Origin: Marasmius tenuissimus
Lineage: Eukaryota; Basidiomycota; Agaricomycetes; Agaricales; Marasmiaceae
DNA length: 64,000 nt
Direction of reading: 5' to 3'
NCBI GenBank assembly: GCA_029532415.1
Contig: JAQOTA010000052.1
Location: forward strand, 3,100,001 to 3,164,000
Shown: in pieces, positions 1 to 10,617 of the stretch
Numbering within the stretch: the stretch's first letter is position 1
How the letters are laid out: each line of letters starts with the position of its first letter
The notes under the pieces: generated by a model
Seen by the model: only the letters and a program-made list of their open reading frames with translations
Database searches by the model: none
What the model was told of the DNA's origin: nothing
Program-made: the position numbers and the translations under genes

Positions 1-871
1 GAAGTAGGTACGATCGCTTTATGAGAAAAATTGAGACATTCGTTGAGATAAACGTACCTTTGGGTTGGGAATAAGTCTGAAGACGGTCTGGAAGTTGAAG
101 GCGTGAAAACGGCCGTGAATCGTGGAGGCTGCGAGAAAAGAGGCTCTATCACGAAGGGAGAGCCCAGTATACCACTCAACACGAAGTAGAGTGATTCTGT
201 GGTAGCCTTGGCATTAAGCGGAGGCTGAGATATGGTGGGGGAAGGGATGAAGAAGGAGAATGGGACTTGGGAAAAAATGAGGCGTTTGTTTATCAATGAT
301 GTGGTGGCGGTTGTTTGGGCTTCATCTGGTGTACAAACAAGGCCGCGTTGTCGTTAAGCGCCTGCCCCTCATGCTTCTTTCATCCCTCCCTCCACCTGCC
401 AATGCCTACTTCATGTCGGCGTTAGTCTGAGCGCACTTAATGTTCGCTTGAATCACATACGCGCTCTTCGTGAACGCGGTAATCTCCCTTTTTCTAGCGG
501 TTGGTTTTACGCAGCGTACAAGACTGGCTTCAAGCACACCTTTACCGACGTGTTTACCTCCCAATGTACGTGTCTTTTGCACTCCTTTCAACCGGAAGAG
601 GTGGAGCCTACTTCGTGTCGGCTTTCAGCTCTCTTTCTCTCATTTGTGATCCCACTTCGCGTTGGACACAGGTCCTGATCGCTACGTGCCGTCAGGACTG
701 TTTTCGCAGTCTCTTTTCGTTCATCTGGGCTGCAGGCTCACATTTCAGTATTCACAGACCTCAAAGGCTTTTTCTTTCGACTTTCGAAGGCACTTTCAAG
801 CAGCTGCACGTTCCGATCGAGTATGTTTTCACTCTACGTTGAACTTGAGCGGCACTGAATGATCTTCTCTA
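1..871. other. No gene called; leader region of the first gene
   Basis: No reading frame here has convincing coding character. Short frames on the plus strand between 448 and 862 lack recognisable domains. The sequence just before 872 (pyrimidine-rich, ending CTAG) looks like an intron acceptor, so a short first exon of the next gene may lie here, but I could not identify it. Confidence 0.4.
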
Positions 872-3049
872 GTGCTGTCATCAAAGCCTCGCAAATCTCA
901 TGAAGGCAAAGTGGGCGCCATCTTCGAGAAGGACAACGTCTTTGTTACGACCCCAAATCAATCGTTTATCGCTCCTCCATTACTGGGTGAGCGCACCATC
1001 AAACTGAGACGAGATTTTCATTTTGGAGAGGAAGATCCCCTCTATTTCCCTCAACGGTTCTCGAACAAAGTACCGCACCTCTCAGTGGTTCCATTTCCCT
1101 CCGCCGATCCCTCTCACAAATATGCCATTGCGTGGCGTATACTCTCAGCCGACAACTTCGTTCCCCTGAAAGCCGGGGATCCTCACTGTACTCTTGGCCT
1201 TCTATCGAATTCATTGCGAATAGCGATGAAGAAAGCTGTGGATGAAGTTATCGGGAGCGTGTCTGGCCTGACCGCGAGCGGGACTCTTGCGGGCAACGAT
1301 CTGGAGGCGTGGAAGAACGACAGGTATTCGCGGTCTTATGTCTTTGGATTGAAGAGTCTCCTTGCCCGATTGGATTGCCCCGCCTCCTACAAAGAGAGCT
1401 CAATGGCGTTCGCGCTGTGTCAGAGGGCATATCTGGAGCTTGTTGCTCGTGTTTCCTGGTTTCAGAATTTTCTGTCGCGGGTACGGGACCCCATTGGGGT
1501 GCCACATCTGGTCGCTGATGTCGTTGGAGCCTTGACCGGAGATTTCGAGACCTGCGAGAGGCTTTATCGTGCCGGTAGGTTCTCTTGCTCGTTCATGTCT
1601 ATTGTCGAATACTCACGTACTTGGTCAACTGCCAGGGATTCCAGTGTGGCTTGTAAGGCCGCTCGACCGGAAGGAAGGCCTGCGTGTTGACCAATGGGTG
1701 GATGTCTCCCCAACTACCGAGTTGATACCCCTGCGCAAGACAGGCATGGTTCTCTCTCTGGTGGACGCCTCTCCCCCACATCCAATCCTCTACCGCGGCC
1801 TAATCTCCCCTGAAAGTCACGAACATTATCGACTTATGGGGGAGTTTCTTCGCCAATTCTCCACTACGAATGTCTACGTTAACGAAGCGGCCTCGGCGAG
1901 TACAACAAGTCATCCTTCTCTTGAGCCAGCGAGTGGACCGAGTCGTCAAAAGAAACCGCCAAAGAAAAGCCGCGATAAACCATGTAAGTTCCTTCTCTAT
2001 TGTGCCTTCTTGCACCACTCAATAGTTTATTCCAGACTCCAATCCCGCCCGCTCGGAGCCGCAGAAACGCAACAAATTTGTGGATGTCCAGTCACCGCTC
2101 ATGCCCAAGTCTCTACCAGCTTGGAAAGCCGCGTCCGAGGCGATTGGCAGTTCGTTCGAGGACAAGATGCCTTCGTTGCCTGGTCTCGATGATGGGTATG
2201 CAGTACCTGACCCTAACATCATTGTCGGGGGCTTGAACGAGACTGCGAAGGTCCGCTATGTCACCACAACGTTGAAGCTCCGCCCCCTTCTCCTCTACCG
2301 TCTCCGGTCGCCAACTTTTCGGCCTTACAGAACGAGAGAGTGGAGGGGCGCTGTTGGGATAGAGGCACATCCTTTGAAAGGTGATTCGAGGACTGGCAAG
2401 CGACGCGTGAAGATGATCGAGGTGCTGAAGGAATGCCTGGCTTCCGGCAATTTGGAGGTAAAGTATGTTCCTCAGTATCTCGACACACGTTTCCTGACCC
2501 ATACGACTATCTTAGGTGAAGTTTGACTTCGACGACCTCAGCAGCGTCCCTGTTGAGTGGAAAGGACAACGGTACGTCCAGGATTCCATGCCACCGACCT
2601 CGGTAGTGCAAGAGTTCCTGTGCGAACTGTTCGAAATCAATTTTCGATACGAGTTGGTTGCGCTCGACAGACTCGTCAACACCACCACCATGTCGAAGGG
2701 CGAGAGGGAGCAAGAGGTTCTCGGAACCATCCCCTACTTCAATAGCTCATTGATTCCGCAATGGAGTTCGTACCCCGAAACAGGGTGTGGTCGTGAAGGG
2801 CTCGCTTCCGAGAGCATCAGCATGCGGCGGGCAACGTTACTGGGTCTTTTCAAAGTGATGGAGGGTTGGAACGGGGGCAAGTATGCCATGCCACGGCCCC
2901 TCGTGGAGGGTATGGATGTCCTAAAGTACTGGGAGAGGGAGGCGACAGAGCAGGAGCTCTTCCAGTACGAGAAGGGCCTTGCCCATCATTACGTATCTTC
3001 CTTTAGTTCGGTCTTTGGTAGAGCACCGTTGCTCCCCCACAAACTTTGA
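872..3049 (+). CDS. Agaricomycete orphan family protein (GIPVWLVRP motif)
   Basis: Function unknown. The spliced product is about 660 residues from four exons (872-1574, 1636-1983, 2036-2457, 2516-3049), joined by introns at 1575-1635, 1984-2035 and 2458-2515 with clean GT and AG ends and matching phases. The second junction reads AG/IPVWLVRPLD, a motif I associate from memory with a large, uncharacterised family of agaricomycete proteins. The middle holds a basic, Lys/Pro/Ser-rich stretch (about residues 310-370) and no membrane segment or signal peptide is evident. The 5' end is unresolved: the open frame begins after an acceptor-like CTAG at about 871 and the first in-frame ATG is near 1226, so a short upstream exon is likely. 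It lies 172 bp upstream of the XPG-like gene in the same direction. Confidence 0.7.
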
Positions 3050-3221
3050 TCACCCCTGCTCGTTTTCTTGTCGTTGTCGCCTACCTGTACAATTACTTGA
3101 TTGAAAATCTACAGACGCCGTGTCCATTGCCACTGTTTGTCCGCGTGATATTCCGCTCGATCTCAGACCTCTCCTTATCTTCCGCTCTCTCTCTCTTTCT
3201 CTTCACTCGCAACCTCTCGCT

Positions 3222-4720
3222 ATGGGTATTCCGGGGCTATTAAAAGTCTGTGAACCGGCGAAGGAGACGACGACGTTGAAAGAGCTGGCAGTCAGAAAGG
3301 GGTATCTGCCAAACAAACGCAACGAGCGTTCGTTGCGATTAGGGGCTGGCCTAAGGTATGTGTTCTTGAGCTTTCATGAGCTTCTTACTAACGACACGAC
3401 TCAGCGTTCTCCTCAACGACTGCAAGGCCGCGTGTGTGGCTGACGGGACATTGACACTGACTGAGAGCCTCATACGTGCTCTGGCGCGTTTCAATGAAGC
3501 TCCAGTTGCCCTTGTCTTCGTCTCCGATGGTGCAAATCGTCCCACGTTGATTCACAATCTGCCAGTCCAGCCACAAGATCCCGTTGTGCTCGACGAAGTG
3601 AAGAGACTACTAGCGGCTTTCTCATATCCAATGATTACTGTAGGTCTGGTCTCAAAGCCTTCCTCGCCCTGTCATCCACTGATGGTACCATCTACAGGCG
3701 CCAGGCGATGCAGATAGCTTTTTGGCAACACTCGCAGAAGTTGGAATGATTGACGGGGTGATTGCAGATGATGGTTCCGATTTACTGGTTCTTGGAGTGC
3801 CTCTGCTCCTTCGAAAGACGCCGTGCGTTCCTGTCTTCGCCTTCCGCCTAACTTAGCTGACTAGATTTGATAGGCGTCCGAATTCTCTTGGCCTTTCGTA
3901 CGACGTTTATTCAAGTGATGCCATTGAGGAAGCGACCGGGTTGAATCACAGTGGGCTTATCTTCGCAACCCTGCTGGGTGGTTGCGACTACGCTGCGGGT
4001 TGTATCCCTCGTTGTGGTATCAAGACGGCAACAGAGATCGCAGGTCGAACAAGTCTTGGAGAGGAACTCTTACGAGAATACCGTACGCTCGCCAGCATAC
4101 CGGAGTACATGGAGAGGTGCCTCCAACTGTGGCGGCAGCGATTACGCATAGAGCTTCATCACAATCCGTATGGCAATCATCTCAAGCGACGACCGTGTAT
4201 CGCCGCGGCGATCCCAGACAACTTTCCGGACCTTAAAGTTGTGGAGTATTACTCAGGGCGACTGGCACCGAGAATCCCGCCAACGATGAATGGGTTGTTC
4301 CGGCCCCGAACGCCAGACCTGCTGGAGCTCGTTGCGATTTGCCGAACCGATCTCGGATGGACCGACGAGACTACGTACAAACGCTTCAAGACAGATAGGG
4401 TTTGGAAGGGAATCATACTTCGAGTGCTGAGCTCAGTGAGTAACGGACCTCACCTTGTCAGTCAGTTGACTGACTTCTCTCCCTCTCAGCCGTTTGTGTA
4501 CTATGACAGAAACTCAAAAGTGTTTCATGAGCGCATCTTCCGTTTACCTCTATTGGAAACTGGAGGTCAACATGAATCCTCGGAAGGGGTTCTTTCGGTC
4601 TTTGTGACCTTCGACGTGGGACACCTCGTCTCGCTTATGGGCTTGGTATTGCCTTGTAAGCATACTCCGATGCTGCGAATCTGGGTACCTAAAGCGATAC
4701 TCGAAGTTGCCCAAGGCTGA
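3222..4720 (+). CDS. XPG/Rad2-family PIN-like nuclease, active site degraded
   Basis: The family (FEN1, XPG, GEN1) cuts branched or flapped DNA with a cluster of acidic residues holding two metal ions. The start MGIPGLLK fits the family, whose conserved N-terminal Gly follows the Met. Five exons are predicted (3222-3355, 3405-3639, 3698-3822, 3874-4435, 4490-4720), giving 428 residues. The last intron (54 bp) could also be read through in frame. The XPG-I block APGDADSFLA and the LLGGCDYAAG loop followed by CGIKTA (helix-two-turn-helix region) are clear. The first catalytic block, normally GxDAS, reads GAGLS, so the Asp is gone. The GEAEAE block has become GDADSF, and the DDSD block is altered to DDGSD. 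Related PIN-like genes are expanded in agaricomycetes, and this one is probably catalytically weak or inactive. Confidence 0.75.
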
Positions 4721-4857
4721 CTGATACGGACTTAAACTTGTTGTTCATTCTCGAGAACGCTTAACTGTACAAAAAAGACTACGTTACCAAATCAATGACA
4801 TACTTTGACACGAATTAAGCTTCATGTCTTGGGCTCGGCAATCCACGTCCCCTCCGC

Positions 4858-6414
4858 TTATGGTGCAGGCTGAGGCCTGAACTCCTTCAAGAATTTGAGG
4901 AGTTTGACTTTTCCTTCAGGTCCCGTCTCAGGTCGCTCCTCCAGCTTCGCGATCACCGTGTGCGAGGGCTGACTTCCTTCCTTGCCGTAGATCTTGACCC
5001 TGTCATACCCATCCTTCACGTCGTCAAACCATGATGGCCGAAAGCCGAATGCCGCAACAATGTCGGCCTTGGTGATCTTCTTGCGACTCTATGCGAAGGT
5101 GAGCTGAGCAGTCCCTATTCAGTCGCTAATGAGGCTCACCGATGGTTCAGGGAATCGTTCGTTGATGAACTCGTTGTAGAACTCCATGATACGTTGCCAG
5201 TCCCGGACAATCTCCGGGTTGTGAAGCTTCATGCCACGATTCTTGTGTACGTGTTCTCTCAATCCACCACGTTCTGACATCTTCTTGTGCAGATAATCTA
5301 TCACGGCCTGGTCTCGCCGATTGCCGCGTAACGCCTGACGGGAGGTATCTGGAGTACTCGCTACCGGCTGTGCGTCAGAAGTAGATGCGGGGGAGGACTG
5401 AGGCTGGGTTTGAGGTAGATTTGGTCGTCGCTGGGAAAGACACCTTGAATTATAGAGCTTAGTGAGTGATACAATGTCCTCTCACTGGTACGTTGATGGT
5501 AACCAGTAGTCTGCCATCACTAGGGAAGCGAAGGGTCTCCGGGTTGAAGATGTAGGAGCTGCAAGCGTCAGGGACGACCTCTTTCGCGAAGGTGACGAAG
5601 AACCCGACTTCTGTCGGGTGCTGATGCCGTATCGATACAGGTTCGCAACCTCGACGAGACCGCATCAGTAACTGGCCGGCCGGAGACTTGGAAGATAAAC
5701 TCACCATCGACTCTCGCGTTGGTTCTTTGCAGCTCCTGTACAAAATCTCTGGCGTAGAACCGAAGCCCATTGGATTCTCGAGGATCGGAATGGACGCTGA
5801 GCATCATTTCGGTGCTCTCTGGCTGGTACAAGGTCTCGGCACTCCCCATATGTCGATTGTCCATCACGAAGACTTGAAGATTTCTCCTCTCGGGTAGTGT
5901 TGATGCCGGCATGGTAAGATGGTAGGGATTGACCTGTGTCCGCTCAAAGGGTAAGTGAGGTCGCCCAAGGACCGCGTCCAAGTCCTGCTCACCGTGCCTC
6001 CTGGGAGATTATGAGGCTGAAGCCCAGGTACCACGCCCGTTCCTCCACTCGGAGGCGCTTCTCCGTCGGGAGAGGGAGTCTGAGACAAGGACGTCAGGGC
6101 TGTCGAGGACTGCGCCTGAGATCTCGGAGGTGCATTTCTATTGAATCCATTCCCGAGCAACGCGCTGACGAGAACTTCGTTCTTAGCTTTGCCGATTGAC
6201 CTCTCTGTCGCGGGTTTGTGAGGCCACTTCTGAACCTCGCGAAGGACGAGCTCGGCGAGCTGGCTCTTTGTGAGGCCTCTTCGGTTTTTTTTCGAAAAGT
6301 AGTGCGTTCAGTATGCTAGGCTAGGTGTGTATCCGAACCAACCGCTTACCGGAGATCCGACGGCTGATAAGGCTGGTAGGGAAGAGCTTGAGGACTTTGA
6401 GCTGGGTCGGCCAT
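4858..6414 (-). CDS. Orphan protein, 408 residues, possible SAP-like N terminus
   Basis: I do not recognise a named family. Six exons splice in frame without any stop: 6414-6350, 6278-5993, 5933-5705, 5610-5486, 5430-5140 and 5088-4858. The start MADPAQSPQ was chosen because its exon joins in phase to the conserved segment RGLTKSQLAELVLREVQKW, which looks like a short two-helix SAP-type or similar motif (inference). A Pro/Ser/Gln-rich linker follows (about residues 65-115), then a mixed alpha/beta core (VNPYHLTMPAST onward to LLVTINVP), another low-complexity linker, and a charged C-terminal part ending KFLKEFRPQPAP. There is no signal peptide or membrane segment. It is convergent with the XPG-like gene, with 137 bp between the two stops. 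The clean splicing argues that it is a real, expressed gene. Confidence 0.7.
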
Positions 6415-7284
6415 GCGAGGGTGTTTGGCTACTGTGGGGAAGCACCAGATGGGGGAGGAAGACAAGGCGTGAAATACCCGAAGTGTATACCCGCGATAGT
6501 GCCAATACCTGTTCCACTTACTGCAAATCACCTGTCCCCGATCGTGCGGAGGCCTTCTCTCAAGTTCGTGCAACCACCTGATCCCCAACGAGAACGGGTT
6601 CTGAGAGCTCAGACGAGCGATTCAGGCCCCGTGTTGCTGCGGGGCGTGTCTCAATCCAGGGTGTCAACTCGCCCGACCCCGCTTTTCCCGAGTCTGAGGA
6701 GGGAGATGGAGGCTCGTACGCACATCCAGTTCTGTGGGGGGTTTCCGCGATCCCCGACCTGCGTTCGCCTTAAGTGACCGATCGTGCACAGAAAAGGGCC
6801 CTTTTCATTCTATTCGACTAAACAGGAAACAAGCCGCGTTTCTCGATTAACCATGGGGCCCCCAAGCGCCCAGCCGGCCCCGCACCTGGCTGGGGGAGCG
6901 CCCACGATCCGAGGGTAACCAGGTCACGTGTGGCTAACCGCGGCTGTCCCTGGGCACGCAACCGCCTTAGGTACATCAGATTTCCCCCTCGAACGAACTC
7001 TGCATTCTACGTATGAGATTGTGTCTCAGGCAAATTCCTCGTGGAAGATAGTGATACAGTACCACTGTAACGTACACAATTGAGCAAGTGAAATCAACCC
7101 AAGTATATCTACCCAATGTCCAATGTCCAACGTCTGATATATGTTTGATCAAGTGTCCTCCCCGAGCATGTTTCTAAATCTGCTCGTATGTTGTGAGTCA
7201 GCGTCGAGCGCGAAGGAAGAGGTGAATGTTCTTGTATACCAGTCCAACCTCCCACATCGAAGCTCGCTTTGATGTGCTCTTTCC
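6415..7284. other. Intergenic, no gene seen
   Basis: Open frames here are short and without recognisable domains. A GC-rich stretch at about 6850-6960 has partly self-complementary blocks (CCAGCCGG, CCTGGCTGG) that could form a hairpin. The first part should contain the promoter of the minus-strand gene starting at 6414, and the last part the 3' region of the membrane protein gene. Confidence 0.4.
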
Positions 7285-7956
7285 TTACACTTGTATCGCA
7301 ATCCGCGAATAAGGTGGCGGTGGACCACCCGGATATTCGTTATAGTCTACGGTGGAGCTTAACTCCCCTCTGGGCGAAGACGCGCTGACGACCCGGTGGC
7401 TCGTGTTCTGCTCACGTACCGATGCCGGTGCTACAATCTCCGAACCTAAGCCAGGCGAGAAGATAGAAGAAGACGGGTTGCAGGCTGAGGTAGTTGAACT
7501 CGTAGTGGATGGCCCGGGATCTGAAGCCGAGGATTCTCCTTCGCCATCCCTAGCTGATGGCCAATGGAAGATCCAGGGACGCGCTGCTAGTCTTTTGTTC
7601 TCCACGGCCTTCCTTTGATTCACGTGCTCTCGGTAGACAAAGTATATGATGAGGAGCACGAGTGGTACTACGCCACGGGAGACGGTAAGACACCGAATGA
7701 TCAGAGAGGTGTAGGGTACAAGGGGCAGTCGTAACTCACCTACAGCCCCAAACACTGCGCCCATGATGTTTTTCAGCTGCGTCGAACGCGATGAAGGCTT
7801 GGGCGTCGGTGACTCTGAAGCAGCACAGTCTTGATGGGTGCCGTCAGTATTGGTGGCAGCAGCAGTGCAAGCACCGAGAGCGCCCGAAACATAGACTGAG
7901 AGTACGATTGCAAATAGGCTAAGGGAGAGGAGAAGATTGTGCGTGCTATTTTCCAT
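7285..7956 (-). CDS. Small type I membrane protein with C-terminal PPxY motif
   Basis: The product is 199 residues from two exons (7956-7740 and 7667-7285). The 72-bp intron has no stop and is a multiple of three, so it can be misread as coding, but it has good GTGAGT and TAG ends. Residues 1-29 form a signal peptide (hydrophobic core LLLSLSLFAIVLSV, likely cut after ALG). A short Thr/Ser-rich outer part with a few Cys follows, then one membrane helix formed across the splice site (VPLVLLIIYFVY), then a basic stop-transfer RKAVENKR. The inside tail is Ser-rich and ends GGPPPPYSRIAIQV. The PPPY box is the standard ligand of WW domains in Nedd4/Rsp5-type ubiquitin ligases, so the protein may be ubiquitinated and sorted to the vacuole, or act as an adaptor (inference). 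The family is unknown. Confidence 0.65.
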   Translation of the reverse strand: MENSTHNLLLSLSLFAIVLSVYVSGALGACTAAATNTDGTHQDCAASESPTPKPSSRSTQLKNIMGAVFGAVGELRLPLVPYTSLIIRCLTVSRGVVPLVLLIIYFVYREHVNQRKAVENKRLAARPWIFHWPSARDGEGESSASDPGPSTTSSTTSACNPSSSIFSPGLGSEIVAPASVREQNTSHRVVSASSPRGELSSTVDYNEYPGGPPPPYSRIAIQV

Positions 7957-9480
7957 TGCAAATGAATGGTTCTGAGGGGGAGGCTACCAGGACAAGAGCG
8001 TGCTATGGGGCGCGTGCCGGGTTGTAGAGAATACTTAGATATGAGGTCCAATACAACATATTTAGACTCTGACAGCTTGGCAAAGCGCGCACTGTTTCCT
8101 CGGAATGACAATCCGACGTATTGTCGAGTTATAGATCATGATAATCAACAACCTGTAATTAAAGAAGTCTCATGAGAGCCCCTCGAAACATGATGTACAG
8201 TCAGTATCACGGAGTTGGTACAACAGTTTCCCGAGTAAGGTCACAAGGCTTCATATTGGGAAGACCGGAGACTTTGAAGGCTACCTCACATACCTTGATG
8301 TACAGTTGATCATGGAGTTCGACGCCGGGAGGGTTATCGTATCTTTGATGGTGGGACAAGTGCATGCGGTTGAACGGCTTCGGGACAGTCTGCAGAGCCC
8401 TCGAGCACGGGAATAATGGGGAATATCGTAAACGACCCAGGTCCTGTAGCCTGGCATGGTGGATCAGAGGACAAAGTGGTGTAGGCAGCGGACCGGGAAC
8501 CTCGTTCTAACTTTAGGGCAGGCTCTGGATCCCGCTGATGGGCGTCGGTACGGCCCCGAAGTTCACCTTCGTCTTTTGCAGCACTCCTCAACATCATTGA
8601 TCATTATGGTGATACTCCACTAGAAGATAGTGCAACGATACGAACAGCCTTTGGGAGCTGGGAGTGAATCTCCACGCTCCTATAGAGGGTTAGAGGCAAC
8701 TTAATCTCAGGGGGGTATTACATAGTTGGCTCTCACAGGAAATCTGTGGCTCCCGGCCTCGCCGTCCAGCTCTTGAATCCCAAAAATCAGCCCGTCAAGT
8801 GCCAGCAAAAATGGACTAGTGGCTTTTGATTGGATCGAGTGCGATTAAACCGATAAGCTTTCGAAGCAATCTATGAGGGGAATAGTTGCGAACGAGAGCT
8901 TCGACGGCGTATGACGATAATGCCGTCGGCGCGAGACCTGCTAATGTACGGGTACAGGTACTCTCTGAGTAGTTTCCTCAGCTGCCAGCACTTCTGAACA
9001 ATCTATCCCCACATAAATGATGACTCACCTTAAACGGGTACCAGTGAACTTTTCCTCCCACTGATAATAAGCTATCATACGTACTGCGAGAAATCATCAA
9101 TGCGTCTCGAATCCTACCTCAATACCTCTCCCCAGTGGCTCCTCAACTGAAATTAAAAGCCCTCCTTCCTTGCACTAGGCTGAGAGTTCAAGTTCACCAG
9201 AATGTACGGTGACCGCATCGATTGCAGTGTGGAGCCTTCACAGTTGAGTGATTGTCCGTCGAGCGAACTTCGATCGAGCGACTGGAACTTGAAAATACTA
9301 GGCCATAGAGTGGCGAACTTCCTCTCTATACGTGTACAACCAGTCGGGAGAGTCACGGTTTAGTATGCATTGCAGCTCATGGAAATTGAGACAGAAAGGC
9401 ACACTCACCACCTTTCCGGATACATACTCAAGCCCCCAATCCGACTCTGGTACTGACTCAGTGCTACTGAGGACAGACAT
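7957..9480. other. Intergenic, no confident gene
   Basis: No reading frame with domain-like content was found on either strand. The right part (about 9480-9690) is the 3' flank of gene copy A and resembles the matching flank of copy B near 20680-20890, including the shared block AAACACCGTTCTTCC. A short stretch near 9250 (GATTGTCCGTCGAGC) resembles sequence near 23827, a sign of further decayed duplication. Confidence 0.35.
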
Positions 9481-10006
9481 ACAACAACGAATTGTATAAG
9501 AAGATCTACAGTATTAACCCTCAATCATACAGTAAATAAGTACCGAAAGGAAAATAAACATCAAACACCGTTCTTCCAAGTAACAAAGCCATTGAATAGG
9601 CTCCTTCCGTTGACGCATTGACACTGCACTTTGAAAGAGCATGCACAGTCCCGCGGAGGTTTGATCGCTCGGTCGAGACTTGTAGTGGTTATATGCTGAG
9701 AGAAGCGACGCTGTAACCCTGCTGAGGAGTCTCGGAGAAAGTGAAGTTCGTGGTGGCTGCAAAAAGGGATGGACGGAGAAAGTCAGTGTCGCGGAGTGGG
9801 TTGCGGCATTTGTTACTTACGTCCCAAAGCAGAGAGATTGGCCGACCAGATCGGGTCGATGGATGTAAGGTCGGCAGTCATGAATTCGTTTTCTATTCCG
9901 TATGAGGAACATCAGTGAATCGCAAGCGTCAGAGAAGAGTGACAGAGAGAGAAGAGTAAACTTACGTTTGTAGTCAAGGTTGACGTACATCTTCAGTTTT
10001 GGACGG

Positions 10007-10317
10007 TGTTGAATCCGTGGACTATAATTAGATCCCGGTATATCCGAAGTCCCGGTTCATACTTCCCGCCATCATATTATGCGGGACTATTGTTCCATTT
10101 ATCATTTCTACTTATGATCATATGTACAAATTCTATCATCGTCCTTATATGGTATTCACTATAGTCTCTACATGTATATAAGCTCGTAGTTCTCTACCTG
10201 AATCGACAGTGTGCTTGAGCTTCTACGTCTCGCCTCTATCTCTCTAAACTCCTCTCTGGTAAGTAGTAGTATAGCTATGTTGTAGTCCTCTGCGCTAGGC
10301 GTCATGCCGGCTCATCA
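10007..10317 (+). repeat. 5' LTR of the Copia element
   Basis: The LTR runs from TGTTGAATCC to GGCTCATCA and is preceded by the target duplication GACGG. It differs from the 3' LTR at three positions: GAAGTCCC versus AAAGTCCC, CATCATCG versus TATTATCG-type change, and TCTCGCC versus TCTCACC. Two of the three are at CpG sites. A TATA-like TGTATATAAG near 10175 may be its promoter. Confidence 0.95.
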
Positions 10318-10330
10318 GGTTATGGGCCCC
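10318..10330 (+). other. Probable primer-binding site
   Basis: The sequence directly after the 5' LTR, GGTTATGGGCCCC, is the reverse complement of the anticodon arm of eukaryotic initiator tRNA-Met (GGGCCCATAACC as in vertebrate initiator tRNA, from memory). Drosophila copia is known to prime from an internal fragment of this tRNA, so the same half-tRNA mechanism is likely here. Confidence 0.7.
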
Positions 10331-10617
10331 GGTTAGCCCGACTACAATGACGAGCGCCTTAATGGCTGCTGTCAGCGACGAGCGCCTCTAGGCTGCTGTC
10401 ATCGGCTAGCTAGGCTAGACCTGCATGTTGCCATCGACCTCTTAATTGAGTGTTCGATCTATGGCATTGATGTACGTCCTTCAACGACATCGGATCTAAA
10501 GGATCCAATGCTCCTCGTTGAGCATAGCGCCTTGATGGCTGCTCCCTGTGTTGATTAGACGCATGCTGATGCTGTCTTTTCTAGATCCAACACCAAACAA
10601 CCTAACCTCTTACTATC

